This document shows, one piece after another, positions 48,137-56,446 of a stretch of DNA of 64,000 nt (positions are counted from its first letter, which is position 1; the number at the start of each line of letters is the position of its first letter). The notes beneath the pieces were generated by a model, which searched no databases, had not been told where the DNA came from, and was given only the letters and a program-made list of their open reading frames with translations. Source of the stretch: Mycobacterium colombiense CECT 3035 (lineage in GTDB: Bacteria > Actinomycetota > Actinomycetes > Mycobacteriales > Mycobacteriaceae). Both the position numbers and the translations under genes were made by a program. The stretch is from assembly GCF_002105755.1 (NCBI RefSeq), contig NZ_CP020821.1:1984001-2048000 (forward strand). Reading direction: 5' to 3'.

Positions 48137-48657
48137 CCTCGTAACGACGCTTATACGTTCGTAATGTGCTGGCTTCAAAGCAAACAGCACTGTTTACCTG
48201 CGCCACTTGTCTGCTCGAGCGCATAGATGAGGGAATGTACGGGCAAAGCGATGCCCGGCGTCAGGTTTGCAATCAATAAGAAGAAATTGTGGGCAGCGGC
48301 CGCTAAGCCTGCGCCAACGCCCACGGAGATCCCGCATGTCAGCGAGACGGCCGGAAAACAGACCGATGCCCGGTCGGTGGCGCACGCAATCGACGGGCCC
48401 CTAAGGCGGGGAAGCCTGGGCATTTACCGGAAAGAACGTGCGACGCAGCACTTCTCAACGCGGCACGGCAAGCGCCGCTGACGCGGCTTTCCGTCCGCTC
48501 CGAAACCAGATGAGCACCCACGGCCACCGTCCCGTTCGGCTGTCGTCGCCGTACGCCACAGTTCGGGTAAGTCGAATTCCGGGCAATGGTTTCCTTCACC
48601 CTGACCGTAATCGCGCGACCCCGGATAGAAATCGCTGGTTCTGGATACACTCTGCCG
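48137..48657. other. Divergent intergenic region upstream of mce operon and stf0
   Basis: About 520 bases with no convincing gene. A frame at 48227-48481 lacks recognisable features, and the antisense frame over stf0 is a shadow. The region should contain the mce promoter and the stf0 promoter (-10 at 48646-48651). Confidence 0.45.
48646..48651 (+). promoter_or_regulatory. -10 element for leaderless stf0
   Basis: TACACT ends six bases before the GTG at 48658, and no ribosome binding site is present. Same geometry as the polycysteine leader, uspA and dnaG. Confidence 0.45.
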
Positions 48658-49461
48658 GTGACCAAAAGCCCGTCGTCATATCTGGTGTTGGCGTCGCAGC
48701 GCAGCGGCAGCACGCTGCTGGTCGAGTCGCTGCGCGCCACCGGGGTGGCCGGCGAGCCGCAGGAGTTCTTCCAGTACCTCCCGTCCACCAGCCAGTCCCC
48801 CCAGCCGCGGGAGTGGTTCGCCGGCGTCGAGGACGAGTCGATCCTGAACCTGCTCGACCCGCTGGATGTCGGGACGCGGGACCTGGCGCCGCCCGAGATC
48901 TGGCGCGCCTACATCCGTACGGTCGGGCGGACACCGAACGGGGTGTGGGGCGGCAAGCTGATGTGGAATCAGACGCCGCTGCTGCTGGACCGCGCGAAGA
49001 ACCTGCCGGATCGCAGCGGTGACGGCCTGCTGGCGGCGATCACCGACGTGGTGGGCGAGCAGCCGCTGCTGATCCACGTCTACCGGCCCGATGTGGTCTC
49101 GCAGGCGGTGTCGTTCTGGCGGGCGGTGCAGACGCGGGTCTGGCGGGGCAGGCCCGATCCGGCGCGCGACGCCCGCGCCACCTATCACGCGGGAGCGATC
49201 GCCCACGTCGTCACCATGCTGCGCGCGCAGGAAGAGGGCTGGCGGAACTGGTTCGCCGAAGAGGACATCAAGCCCATGGACATCTCGTATCCGGTGTTGT
49301 GGCGCAACCTGACTCAGGTGGTGGGCTCCATCCTGGAGGCGTTGGGGCTGGACCCGCAACTGGCGCCCGACCCGGTACTCGAGCGCCAGGCCGACCAGCG
49401 CTCCGACGAATGGGTGGACCGCTACCGTGCCGACGCCGAGAAGCACGGCCTGCCAACCTGA
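48658..49461 (+). CDS. stf0: Trehalose 2-sulfotransferase Stf0
   Basis: A 267-residue PAPS-dependent sulfotransferase that makes trehalose-2-sulfate, the core of sulfolipids. The PAPS 5'-phosphosulfate loop is [19 protein letters not shown], and Glu36, the general base in the Stf0 structure, lies in EPQEFFQY at the same position. [14 protein letters not shown] and [17 protein letters not shown] are also conserved. The GTG at 48658 gives the exact family N-terminus. The protein has no cysteine. It consumes sulfate activated by the PAPS pathway and so links the sulfur region to cell-envelope lipids. Confidence 0.92.
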   Translation: MTKSPSSYLVLASQRSGSTLLVESLRATGVAGEPQEFFQYLPSTSQSPQPREWFAGVEDESILNLLDPLDVGTRDLAPPEIWRAYIRTVGRTPNGVWGGKLMWNQTPLLLDRAKNLPDRSGDGLLAAITDVVGEQPLLIHVYRPDVVSQAVSFWRAVQTRVWRGRPDPARDARATYHAGAIAHVVTMLRAQEEGWRNWFAEEDIKPMDISYPVLWRNLTQVVGSILEALGLDPQLAPDPVLERQADQRSDEWVDRYRADAEKHGLPT

Positions 49462-49585
49462 TCGAACACCAGATCTAAATTCAGCCCGAGCCAATCACTT
49501 GGACGTCGCGCCCGCGGACGTCACGATTCGGAGTCGACGGGTGCGGCGCAGAGGCGCCGCCATTGGCGCTTGAGGAGCGGTCATC

Positions 49586-49750
49586 GTGGGTGAAGGCGTG
49601 CCAACTGACGGAAAGGATCCCGACGCTTCGCAGCGGCCGGATTGGGCGGCCCGGCTCGGCTCGGTCTCGGTGGACTGGTGGGCGACCGCGGTGGCGGGTG
49701 TGATCGTCGCGCTGGCCGTGGCCAACGCCCTCCCGAAGATCCCCTGGTGA
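49586..49750 (+). CDS. 54-residue membrane protein, coupled to or split from yeiH
   Basis: A GTG at 49586 with GAGGAG nine bases upstream opens a 54-codon frame. A polar N-terminus is followed by one membrane segment, [20 protein letters not shown], ending KIPW. Its stop overlaps the GTG of the sulfate-exporter-like gene (GTGA). DWWA followed by a hydrophobic helix is how longer YeiH proteins begin, and one extra G at 49746-49747 would fuse the two into a 429-residue protein (KIPWWTGVS). It is therefore either the true N-terminus of YeiH separated by a sequencing or real frameshift, or a genuine coupled small subunit. Confidence 0.6.
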   Translation: MGEGVPTDGKDPDASQRPDWAARLGSVSVDWWATAVAGVIVALAVANALPKIPW

Positions 49751-50874
49751 CCGGCGTGAGCACCGTCCAGGTGGAGCCCGGCGAAGCGTCGGAGGAAGCC
49801 ACCTTCACCAGCACCCGCCCGCTCGAGTATGTGCCCGGCATCCTGCTGCTGATCGGCGTCGGGGTGTTGGGCAAGTACGCCCAGATTTGGTGGAACGCGC
49901 TGGCCAAGCACGAGCACTGGACCGTGCCCGACATCGAATACGTGTTGTGGGCGATCGTGATCGGGTTGCTCATCACCAACACCGTCGGCCTGCACCCGAT
50001 ATTCCGGCCCGGCGTGCTGACCTACGAATTCTGGCTGAAGGTCGGGATCGTAGCGCTCGGTTCGCGGTTCGTGCTGGGCGACATCGCCAAACTCGGCGGG
50101 ATCAGCCTGGTGCAGATCCTGGTGGACATGACCATCGCGGGAACGATCATCATCGTCGTGGCCCGCGCGTTCGGGTTGTCTGGCAAGCTCGGCTCGCTGC
50201 TGGCGATAGGTACCTCCATCTGTGGGGTGTCGGCCATCGTGGCGGCCAAGGGAGCGATCCGGGCCCGCAACTCCGATGTCAGCTACGCGATCGCGGCGAT
50301 CTTGGCACTCGGCGCGGTGTCACTGTTCGTGCTGCCGCCGCTGGGGCACGCGATCGGTCTCAGTGACCACGAATTCGGTTTGTGGGCGGGGCTTTCCGTG
50401 GACAACACGGCCGAAACGACCGCCACCGGGTATCTGTATTCAGATCATGCCGGCAAGATCGCGGTGCTGGTGAAGTCGACCCGCAACGCGCTGATCGGGT
50501 TCGTCGTGCTGGGCTTCGCGCTGTTTTGGGCGGGCCGGGGAGAAGCCGACGAGATCGCGCGCGGCGCCAAGGCCAAGGCCGCGTTCCTCTGGCACAAGTT
50601 CCCGAAGTTCGTGCTCGGCTTCCTGGTGGTCTCGGCGATCGCCACCGCGGGCTGGCTGACCAAAGGCCAGACCGCCAACCTCGCCAACGTCTCCAAATGG
50701 GCGTTCCTGCTGACCTTTGCCGGTGTCGGACTCAACACCGACATCCGTGCGATCGCGCGCACCGGGTGGCGGCCGCTGGTGGTCGCGGTCATCGGGCTCA
50801 CCGTCGTCGCCACCGTTTCGTTAGGCATCGTGCTGCTGACGTCACGCGTATTCGGTTGGGGCGCAACAGGCTAA
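49747..50874 (+). CDS. YeiH/UPF0324 family putative sulfate exporter
   Basis: A 375-residue membrane protein of the YeiH (UPF0324) family with about ten membrane segments. Family blocks include [17 protein letters not shown] and [17 protein letters not shown]. Members are annotated as putative sulfate exporters and often lie near sulfur genes, as here between stf0 and a cysteine desulfurase. The annotated start GTG at 49747 overlaps the small ORF upstream; see that entry for a possible frameshift. A strong hairpin lies behind the gene. Confidence 0.8.
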   Translation: MTGVSTVQVEPGEASEEATFTSTRPLEYVPGILLLIGVGVLGKYAQIWWNALAKHEHWTVPDIEYVLWAIVIGLLITNTVGLHPIFRPGVLTYEFWLKVGIVALGSRFVLGDIAKLGGISLVQILVDMTIAGTIIIVVARAFGLSGKLGSLLAIGTSICGVSAIVAAKGAIRARNSDVSYAIAAILALGAVSLFVLPPLGHAIGLSDHEFGLWAGLSVDNTAETTATGYLYSDHAGKIAVLVKSTRNALIGFVVLGFALFWAGRGEADEIARGAKAKAAFLWHKFPKFVLGFLVVSAIATAGWLTKGQTANLANVSKWAFLLTFAGVGLNTDIRAIARTGWRPLVVAVIGLTVVATVSLGIVLLTSRVFGWGATG

Positions 50875-50883
50875 GGGTTTCGG

Positions 50884-50920
50884 CGCCCCAGCCGGGTTGC
50901 GCTATGCACCCGGCTGGGCG
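50884..50920. terminator. Bidirectional terminator between yeiH and the cysteine desulfurase gene
   Basis: CGCCCCAGCCGGGT at 50884-50897 pairs with ACCCGGCTGGGCG at 50908-50920 (13 pairs with one bulge, ten-base loop). It sits between two convergent stops and can serve both transcripts. Confidence 0.7.
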
Positions 50921-50936
50921 GACGCTCGGCACGCCG

Positions 50937-52949
50937 TCAGCCGACGTTGGTACCGCCCTCGGCGATCCGGCGCACCGCCTTCAGGAACACGTCGATTTCC
51001 TCAAAGGTGTTGTAGAAGGCGAACGACGGACGAACCGTGGCCTCCAGTCCCAACCGGCGCAGGGCGGGCTGCGCGCAGTGATGGCCCGCACGCACAGCGA
51101 TGCCCTCGGCATTGAGCGCCTTGCCCACCTCGAGCGGCTCGTGGCCCGCCAGCACGAAGGACAGCACGCTGGCCTTCTCCTCGGCGGTTCCGACCAGGCG
51201 CACACCCGGAATATCTGCCAGCCGCGGCGTGGCGTACTCGAGCAGCGCGTGCTCGTAGGCGGCGATGCGCTCCACCCCCAGCCGTTGCACGTAGCGCAGC
51301 GCCTCGGTCAGCCCGACGGCGTCGGCGATGTTGCCGGTGCCCGCCTCGAACTTGGTCGGCGGTCCCTGGTACAGCGACCGTTCCAACGTCACATCGGCGA
51401 TCATGTGACCGCCGCCCTGCCAGGGCGGCGTCTCGGTCAGCGCCTCCTCGGTGCCATAGAGCGCGCCAATCCCGGTGGGCCCGTAGATCTTGTGGCCGGA
51501 GAACACAAAGAAGTCCGCACCAAGCTCGGCGACGTCGATCGGGATGTGCTGAATCGACTGGGCGCCATCGATGAGCACCTTTGCGCCGTAGCGGTGACCC
51601 AGCTCGACGATCTTGTCCACCGGCACCACCGTGCCCAACGCGTTGGACACCTGGCTGGCCGCGACCAGCTTGGTCCGCGGTCCCAGCAGCTCCTCGAAGT
51701 CGCTGAGCAGCAGGTTACCCGCGTCATCGATCGGAGCGACTTTGAGGATCGCGCCGGTTTTCTGCGAAATCAGCTGCCAGGGAACGATGTTCGCGTGGTG
51801 CTCCAGGTGGGTGATGACGATCTCGTCACCGGGCTGCAGATGCTTGCCGCCCCACGCATGCGCCACCAGGTTGATCGCCTCGGTGGTGCCGCGCACGAAC
51901 ACGATGTTGTCCGAGCTCGGCGCGCCGATGAAGTCGGCCACTGTGTCGCGGGCCTCTTCGTAGGCATCGGTGGCGCGAGCCGCCAGCTCGTGGGCGGCGC
52001 GGTGGATGTTCGAGTTCTCGTGCGCGTAGAAATGCGCGAGCCGGTCGATGACCACCTGTGGCTTCTGCGTGGTCGCGGCGTTGTCGAACCAGATCAGCGG
52101 TTTTCCATTGACGACCTCCTTGAGAATCGGGAAGTCGGCCCGGACCGCATTGACGTCGAAAACCTCGTGGTCGTCCGGAAACTGTGGCGCCGGAGCGGCT
52201 TTGGTCAAGAAGTGGTAGTCCCGTTCGTCACCGTCCGGCGCATTCGACGCGGGCGCGTCGGACCAGCCCAGGTCGGCGACCGACGGCGCGTCGGGCAGCC
52301 ACGACGGCTCCGAGCCGCGCGGACCGACCGGCACGGTCGGAGCCGTCCCGGCCAGCACCCCGGGCACCGTGGGCACGATGCCGCTGGGCACCGCGAACGC
52401 GCTTAGGCCGCCGCCCAACCACGGGGCCGTCGCGGCCGAGGCGTCCGGCACTCCCCCGCGCGGGGCCACCGGCACGGTCTGCGGCGGGGCCTCGGGCTCG
52501 GCGGACGTGGGAGCCGGGAGGTATATGTCGGAGACACCCAACCGGGGAATCGGCGACGCGAAAACGTCGGCCCCGCCGGCACCCGCCCGCCCGGCGGAGG
52601 TCGCCGCGGTGGCATCGGGCACGCTGCCGCGCGGGGCCACGGGCGCGGCTTGCGGCGGGGCTTCCGGTGCGCTGGACGTGGGGGCCGGAACGTAGACGTC
52701 GCGGCTGCCGACCAGCGGGACCGGGCCGGGGTAGACGTCGGCGGTGCCGCCGGCGCCCTGCCCGGCCGAGGTCGCCGCGGTCGCATCCGGCACCCCGCCG
52801 CGCGGGGCGAGCGGGGCCGACTGCGGCGGACTGTCGGGGCCCGGCCGGATGCTGGCCGCATAAAGCTGGCTGGCCAGCGCCGCGAGTTCCGCAGCGCTGA
52901 TGGGCAGGTCGCTTTCGGCGTCTACCGCTCGGTACTCACTTGTACTCAT
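50937..52949 (-). CDS. Encapsulin cargo cysteine desulfurase (SufS-like) with long repetitive N-terminal domain
   Basis: A 670-residue protein. Residues 1 to about 255 are proline/alanine-rich and disordered-looking, with two full 57-residue repeats (41-97, 98-154) and a third partial one. From about 262 it is a class V PLP enzyme of the type II cysteine desulfurase group: FDNAATTQKP, PLP lysine 487 in FSGHKIYGPTG, and catalytic Cys625 in RAGHHCAQPALR. That cysteine is the only one in the protein by my count. It converts cysteine to alanine and an enzyme persulfide. The ATG at 52949 lies inside the encapsulin gene's end (14-base overlap). N-terminal extensions of this sort direct CyD into family 2 encapsulin shells in other bacteria. 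Confidence 0.9.
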   Translation of the reverse strand: MSTSEYRAVDAESDLPISAAELAALASQLYAASIRPGPDSPPQSAPLAPRGGVPDATAATSAGQGAGGTADVYPGPVPLVGSRDVYVPAPTSSAPEAPPQAAPVAPRGSVPDATAATSAGRAGAGGADVFASPIPRLGVSDIYLPAPTSAEPEAPPQTVPVAPRGGVPDASAATAPWLGGGLSAFAVPSGIVPTVPGVLAGTAPTVPVGPRGSEPSWLPDAPSVADLGWSDAPASNAPDGDERDYHFLTKAAPAPQFPDDHEVFDVNAVRADFPILKEVVNGKPLIWFDNAATTQKPQVVIDRLAHFYAHENSNIHRAAHELAARATDAYEEARDTVADFIGAPSSDNIVFVRGTTEAINLVAHAWGGKHLQPGDEIVITHLEHHANIVPWQLISQKTGAILKVAPIDDAGNLLLSDFEELLGPRTKLVAASQVSNALGTVVPVDKIVELGHRYGAKVLIDGAQSIQHIPIDVAELGADFFVFSGHKIYGPTGIGALYGTEEALTETPPWQGGGHMIADVTLERSLYQGPPTKFEAGTGNIADAVGLTEALRYVQRLGVERIAAYEHALLEYATPRLADIPGVRLVGTAEEKASVLSFVLAGHEPLEVGKALNAEGIAVRAGHHCAQPALRRLGLEATVRPSFAFYNTFEEIDVFLKAVRRIAEGGTNVG
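52488..52829 (-). repeat. Two tandem 171-bp repeats in the cargo-domain coding sequence
   Basis: Two adjacent 57-codon units, each starting with PPQ then APRG, and containing VPDATAATSAG and YVPAPTS or YLPAPTS. A third diverged unit (PPQTVPVAPRGGVPD) starts at 52487, and a fourth PRG motif lies further on. The repetition of short conserved motifs suggests multivalent binding to the shell interior. Confidence 0.75.
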
Positions 52950-53859
52950 GGAACTGGTCCACGGCGACGTCGTCGAGCACGGCGAGCGCATCGTCGGTCA
53001 GGACGGCCAAGGACGTGTACAGCGTGACCAGGTACGTCGCGATCGCCGACTGGTTGATGCCGGTGAAACGCACCGACAGACCCGGCGCCTGCTCCCCGAC
53101 CAGACCGGGCTGGAACAGACCGACCACGCCCTGACGCTCCTCGCCCGTGCGCACCAGGATGAACTTGGTCTTGCCATCCTCCACCGGCACCTTGTCCGAC
53201 GGGATCAGCGGAATGCCGCGCCACGTGATGAACTGCGCACCGAACAGGCTCACCACTGGAGGCGGCACGCCTCGGTAGGTGGCTTCCCGGCCGAACGCGG
53301 CGATACCCAGCGGGTGGGTGAGGAAGAAGCTGGGGGTCTTCCACACCTTGGTGATCAGGGCGTCGAGGTCGTCGGGCGCGGGGGCGCCGGCGAGCGTCTG
53401 GATGGTCTGCTCGGGCGTCGCCTGCGCCAGCAGCCCGTACTCGGGGCTGTTGATCAGCTCGAATTCCTGACGTTCCTTGATCGTCTCGATGGTCAGCCGC
53501 AGCTGCTGGGCGATCTGGTCGTGCGGGCTCGAGTACAGGTCGGACACCCGGGTGTGGATGTCCACCAGGGTGGAGATGCTTCGGAGCGTGTATTCGCGCG
53601 GGCTGGTCTCGTAGTCGACGTAGGTCTCCGGCAGCGGTTCGTCGGTGCCGGCGCCCGCTTCGACCTTGATTGCGACCTGCTCGGGGTTGACCACCCGGTT
53701 GACCCGGTAGATACCGGCTTCCACCGGGACCCAGCCCAGCAGATGCAGCAGCCAGCGCGGCGTGATCGTGGAGAGCTGGGGGACGGTCTTGGTCGCGTTG
53801 GCAAGTTGCCTGGCAGCGAGGTCGCCAAGTGTCTGAGACTCGTTTTGAGCCGACGTCAT
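52936..53859 (-). CDS. Family 2 encapsulin shell protein (major membrane protein I / SrpI-like)
   Basis: A 307-residue HK97-fold shell protein. It corresponds to the 35-kDa major membrane protein I antigen of M. avium and M. leprae, now recognised as a family 2A encapsulin. Recognisable segments are LGDLAARQLANATKTVPQLS at the N-terminus (characteristic extended arm), SPREYTLRSISTLVDIHTRV, and QFITWRGIPLIPSDK near the E-loop/axial region. AAAGGAC precedes the ATG at 53859; longer starts lack support. The protein has no cysteine. The stop lies within the start of the desulfurase gene, so shell and cargo are produced together. The shell encloses the desulfurase and in characterised relatives serves sulfur metabolism or storage. 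Confidence 0.92.
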   Translation of the reverse strand: MTSAQNESQTLGDLAARQLANATKTVPQLSTITPRWLLHLLGWVPVEAGIYRVNRVVNPEQVAIKVEAGAGTDEPLPETYVDYETSPREYTLRSISTLVDIHTRVSDLYSSPHDQIAQQLRLTIETIKERQEFELINSPEYGLLAQATPEQTIQTLAGAPAPDDLDALITKVWKTPSFFLTHPLGIAAFGREATYRGVPPPVVSLFGAQFITWRGIPLIPSDKVPVEDGKTKFILVRTGEERQGVVGLFQPGLVGEQAPGLSVRFTGINQSAIATYLVTLYTSLAVLTDDALAVLDDVAVDQFHEYK

Positions 53860-54013
53860 CGAAGTCCTTTCATACGTGAACTGCGGCCGGGGTCGGGCGG
53901 ATCTATCGTCCCCCACCAGAAGCGGGTCCGCGCGCCGAGCCTAGGCAACAGTAGGACGTGGCCAGAAGGTTTACAGCCGGGCTGAGCGAAACGAGCGAAA
54001 AGCGCCGATGCCC

Positions 54014-54019
54014 TATAGT
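54014..54019 (+). promoter_or_regulatory. -10 element of the polycysteine leader transcript
   Basis: TATAGT, an excellent mycobacterial -10 hexamer, ends six bases before the ATG at 54026. Transcription should begin on that A, making the leader ORF leaderless. A -35 box is not obvious. The encapsulin gene diverges 166 bases upstream. Confidence 0.75.
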
Positions 54020-54025
54020 GGGGAC

Positions 54026-54097
54026 ATGCAACACCCCGTACAGCTGCGCTCTGTCCCGTCGCGCTGCGTCGACTGTTGTTGCTGTTGTTGTTGTTGA
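54026..54097 (+). CDS. Leaderless polycysteine leader peptide (cysteine-responsive attenuator)
   Basis: A 23-codon ORF whose peptide begins MQHPVQLRSVP and ends with Cys, Val, Asp and then seven consecutive cysteines before TGA. Six of the seven codons are TGT, the rare cysteine codon in this GC-rich genome. TATAGT six bases upstream makes it leaderless. Such polycysteine ORFs have been shown in M. smegmatis to act as cysteine-responsive attenuators: ribosomes stalled for lack of Cys-tRNA change the mRNA fold and expose the ribosome binding site of the downstream gene. Here the downstream genes are a thioester-domain-like protein, cysK and cysE, a cysteine-synthesis operon. The function is inferred from that precedent. 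Confidence 0.88.
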   Translation: MQHPVQLRSVPSRCVDCCCCCCC

Positions 54098-54156
54098 TTT
54101 CCGCTAGCCCTCTGACGCTGTAGAAATCCCCGCGCTAGCCCATTTCCGGGCGGTAT

Positions 54157-54176
54157 CGCCGGGTCATTGCCCGGCG
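54157..54176 (+). promoter_or_regulatory. Hairpin in the leader between the polycysteine ORF and the first gene
   Basis: CGCCGGG (54157-54163) pairs with CCCGGCG (54170-54176) around TCATTG. CCGGGCG at 54146-54152 could pair alternatively with part of the same stem. The ribosome binding site AGGAAG is at 54209-54214. The 127-base leader thus has the material for alternative structures, which would need folding analysis to define. Confidence 0.4.
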
Positions 54177-54224
54177 GCGTGCAGACGCGGGCCCGTGGCA
54201 AGCCTTGCAGGAAGACAACGACCC

Positions 54225-55511
54225 ATGACGATTCTGTCCGAGCCCAGCCGTGCGCTGGCACCGGTGGCAACCCGCCGGCGTTCCGTGGTCCGACCGGCCA
54301 CCGCGCTCAACCGCATGACCCGATACCGGGGTGGGACGTATTCCCACACCGTCGACCGGGTTGTGTTCACCGATGGCAGCTGGGCGCGCACCGACCTGAT
54401 CAGGCTCAACCCGAACGTGCGCGCCTACTCGCTGGATATCACCGGCATCGCACCGCAACACCCGTCGCGCTACCGCGTCGACACCTGGTCCGCGCTGCCG
54501 CATCTGCGCACGTCTGGCCACGAAGCCAAGGTCGACTGGATCCTGCGGCATTCTTTTCCTATCCGCTCCACCGCCGAACTGAGCCGGCAGGTGCGCGAGG
54601 CCGGTTATCCGCTGGGACCGGCCAACATCAACGAACACGAGGCGATCGCGGCCACGCAGGCCGCGATCTGGTTCTTCACCAATGGCATGGCGTTGGACAC
54701 CCGGCCGCTCAACGTGCCCGTTGCGGTAGACCGGTCCGCCGGACCGGTGATCACGTTCGAGTTCGACGGTGCACCACAGCTCGGCGGCTATTCGGTCTGG
54801 ACCGCCTCGAACGGACAAGCCACTGTGGGGTTGCAGAAGTCAGCCAATCGCGTTGACTGGCATGATGTTTCCGGCTCGCAGCTGAACGTGGGCCCCGGCG
54901 AGGGCCGTTATCAGCGCACGCTGGGCGAGGGCAGCACGCTGTCGTCAAGCAGTCACGGCCGCGGCGGGCGCGGGTACCGTTACTATCGGTTGGTCGCGCG
55001 ATCCGAGACGGGCACTGCGACGATCGGGCACGTCAGCTTTCGGCTCACGGGTGCGCGCCACTACCGCAACGCCGACAAGGTCGTGCATCTGTACAACTAC
55101 CTGCTCGCCCAGGCGCGAAAGGCCGCTTACGAGACCGAGGAAGCCCTGCTGGTCGATCACCACGCCGCCGCGGACTCGGGGCTCATCGGCCCGTTTCAGG
55201 TGCGAATCCCGCTGATACTCAGCGCGAACGACGGTCACGAACTCGTCGACGCGGACGGCTTCGCCGTCGGCGGCGCGATCGAACCCGGCGCGGATTTCTA
55301 CGTGCGTCAGGCGTCCGGAAGTTCGGGAATAACGCTGACCGCGAAAACCGTTGGCGATCTGCATGGACGCGTGCTCACCGGGGTCGCGCTGGATGAAGCG
55401 TCGCAACGCTTTACCCCCGTAGCGCTAGCCATCCCCACCGAGATGAACATAGAGTTCGATATTAGCTGGCAGGCACAGGCCTGGTCCTACGTCGTTGGAG
55501 ACAATAGGTAG
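54225..55511 (+). CDS. Thioester-domain (TQXA)-like protein lacking cysteine
   Basis: A 428-residue protein. The region around NEHEAIAATQAAIWFFTNG (Thr144, Gln145) is the TQXA signature of thioester domains, which in Gram-positive surface adhesins form a Cys-Gln thioester. The position where the cysteine is expected reads RAYSLDITG, with serine 69, and the whole protein contains no cysteine, so a thioester cannot form. There is no signal peptide, no LPXTG and no membrane segment. The ATG at 54225 has AGGAAG ten bases upstream; the stop abuts the cysK ATG. It lies under the polycysteine leader, so a role in cysteine starvation is suggested. The function is unknown. Confidence 0.8.
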   Translation: MTILSEPSRALAPVATRRRSVVRPATALNRMTRYRGGTYSHTVDRVVFTDGSWARTDLIRLNPNVRAYSLDITGIAPQHPSRYRVDTWSALPHLRTSGHEAKVDWILRHSFPIRSTAELSRQVREAGYPLGPANINEHEAIAATQAAIWFFTNGMALDTRPLNVPVAVDRSAGPVITFEFDGAPQLGGYSVWTASNGQATVGLQKSANRVDWHDVSGSQLNVGPGEGRYQRTLGEGSTLSSSSHGRGGRGYRYYRLVARSETGTATIGHVSFRLTGARHYRNADKVVHLYNYLLAQARKAAYETEEALLVDHHAAADSGLIGPFQVRIPLILSANDGHELVDADGFAVGGAIEPGADFYVRQASGSSGITLTAKTVGDLHGRVLTGVALDEASQRFTPVALAIPTEMNIEFDISWQAQAWSYVVGDNR

Positions 55512-56444
55512 ATGAGCATCGCGGAGAACGTCACGGAATTGATCGGTAACACCCCGCTGGTCCGGCTGAACCGGGTCACCGAAGGTGCGGTCGCCGACGT
55601 CGTCGCCAAGCTGGAATTCTTCAACCCGGGCAACAGTGTCAAGGACCGTATCGGGGTCGCGATGATCGACGCGGCCGAGCAGGCGGGCCTGATCAAACCG
55701 GACACCATCATCCTCGAGCCCACCAGCGGCAACACCGGCATCGCCCTGGCGCTGGTGGCGGCGGCCCGCGGCTACCGTTGCGTGCTGACCATGCCGGAGA
55801 CCATGAGCATCGAGCGGCGAATGTTGTTGCGCGCGTTGGGCGCCGAGATCGTTCTGACGCCCGGTCCGGACGGCATGCCGGGCGCAATCGCCAAGGCCGA
55901 GGAACTGGCCAAGAGCGACCAACGGTATTTCGTGCCACAGCAATTCGAGAACAAGGCCAACCCCGCGATCCACCGCGCCACCACCGCCGAAGAAGTGTGG
56001 CGCGACACCGACGGCAAGGTCGACATCTTCGTCGCCGGCGTGGGCACCGGCGGCACCATCACCGGCGTCGCTCAGGTGATCAAGGAGCGCAAGCCGTCGG
56101 CACAATTCATCGCCGTCGAGCCGGCCGCGTCGCCGGTGCTGTCCGGCGGACAGAAGGGACCGCACCCCATCCAGGGCCTCGGCGCCGGGTTCGTCCCGCC
56201 GGTGCTCGCGATGGACCTGGTCGACGAGGTGATCGCGGTCGGTAATGAGGAATCCATCACCCTGGCGCGGCGGCTGGCCGCCGAAGAGGGACTGCTGGTC
56301 GGCATCTCCTCGGGGGCGGCGGTGGTCGCCGCCCTGCAGGTGGCCCGCCGGCCCGAGAACGCCGGAAAACTCGTCGTCGTGGTGCTGCCCGACTTCGGCG
56401 AGCGGTACCTCAGCACGCCGTTGTTCGCCGATCTGGCCGATTAA
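55512..56444 (+). CDS. cysK: Cysteine synthase CysK (O-acetylserine sulfhydrylase)
   Basis: A 310-residue PLP enzyme that makes cysteine from O-acetylserine and sulfide. The PLP lysine lies in [11 protein letters not shown] (about Lys 44); the substrate loop is [11 protein letters not shown] and the phosphate-binding loop [11 protein letters not shown]. It corresponds to Rv2334 (cysK1). The ATG directly follows the stop of the preceding gene and cysE follows two bases after the stop, so it is an operon. CysK and CysE form the cysteine synthase complex. Confidence 0.95.
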   Translation: MSIAENVTELIGNTPLVRLNRVTEGAVADVVAKLEFFNPGNSVKDRIGVAMIDAAEQAGLIKPDTIILEPTSGNTGIALALVAAARGYRCVLTMPETMSIERRMLLRALGAEIVLTPGPDGMPGAIAKAEELAKSDQRYFVPQQFENKANPAIHRATTAEEVWRDTDGKVDIFVAGVGTGGTITGVAQVIKERKPSAQFIAVEPAASPVLSGGQKGPHPIQGLGAGFVPPVLAMDLVDEVIAVGNEESITLARRLAAEEGLLVGISSGAAVVAALQVARRPENAGKLVVVVLPDFGERYLSTPLFADLAD

Positions 56445-56446
56445 CC

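Noticed and set aside
48227-48481. 84-codon ORF between mce and stf0
   Set aside because: No ribosome binding site, no domain or hydrophobic pattern, and codon use unlike neighbours.
54013-54270. Minus-strand ORF with a polyglutamine tract
   Set aside because: It is the antisense reading of the seven Cys codons of the leader ORF; there is no ribosome binding site or domain, and the plus-strand promoter and operon context explain the repeat.
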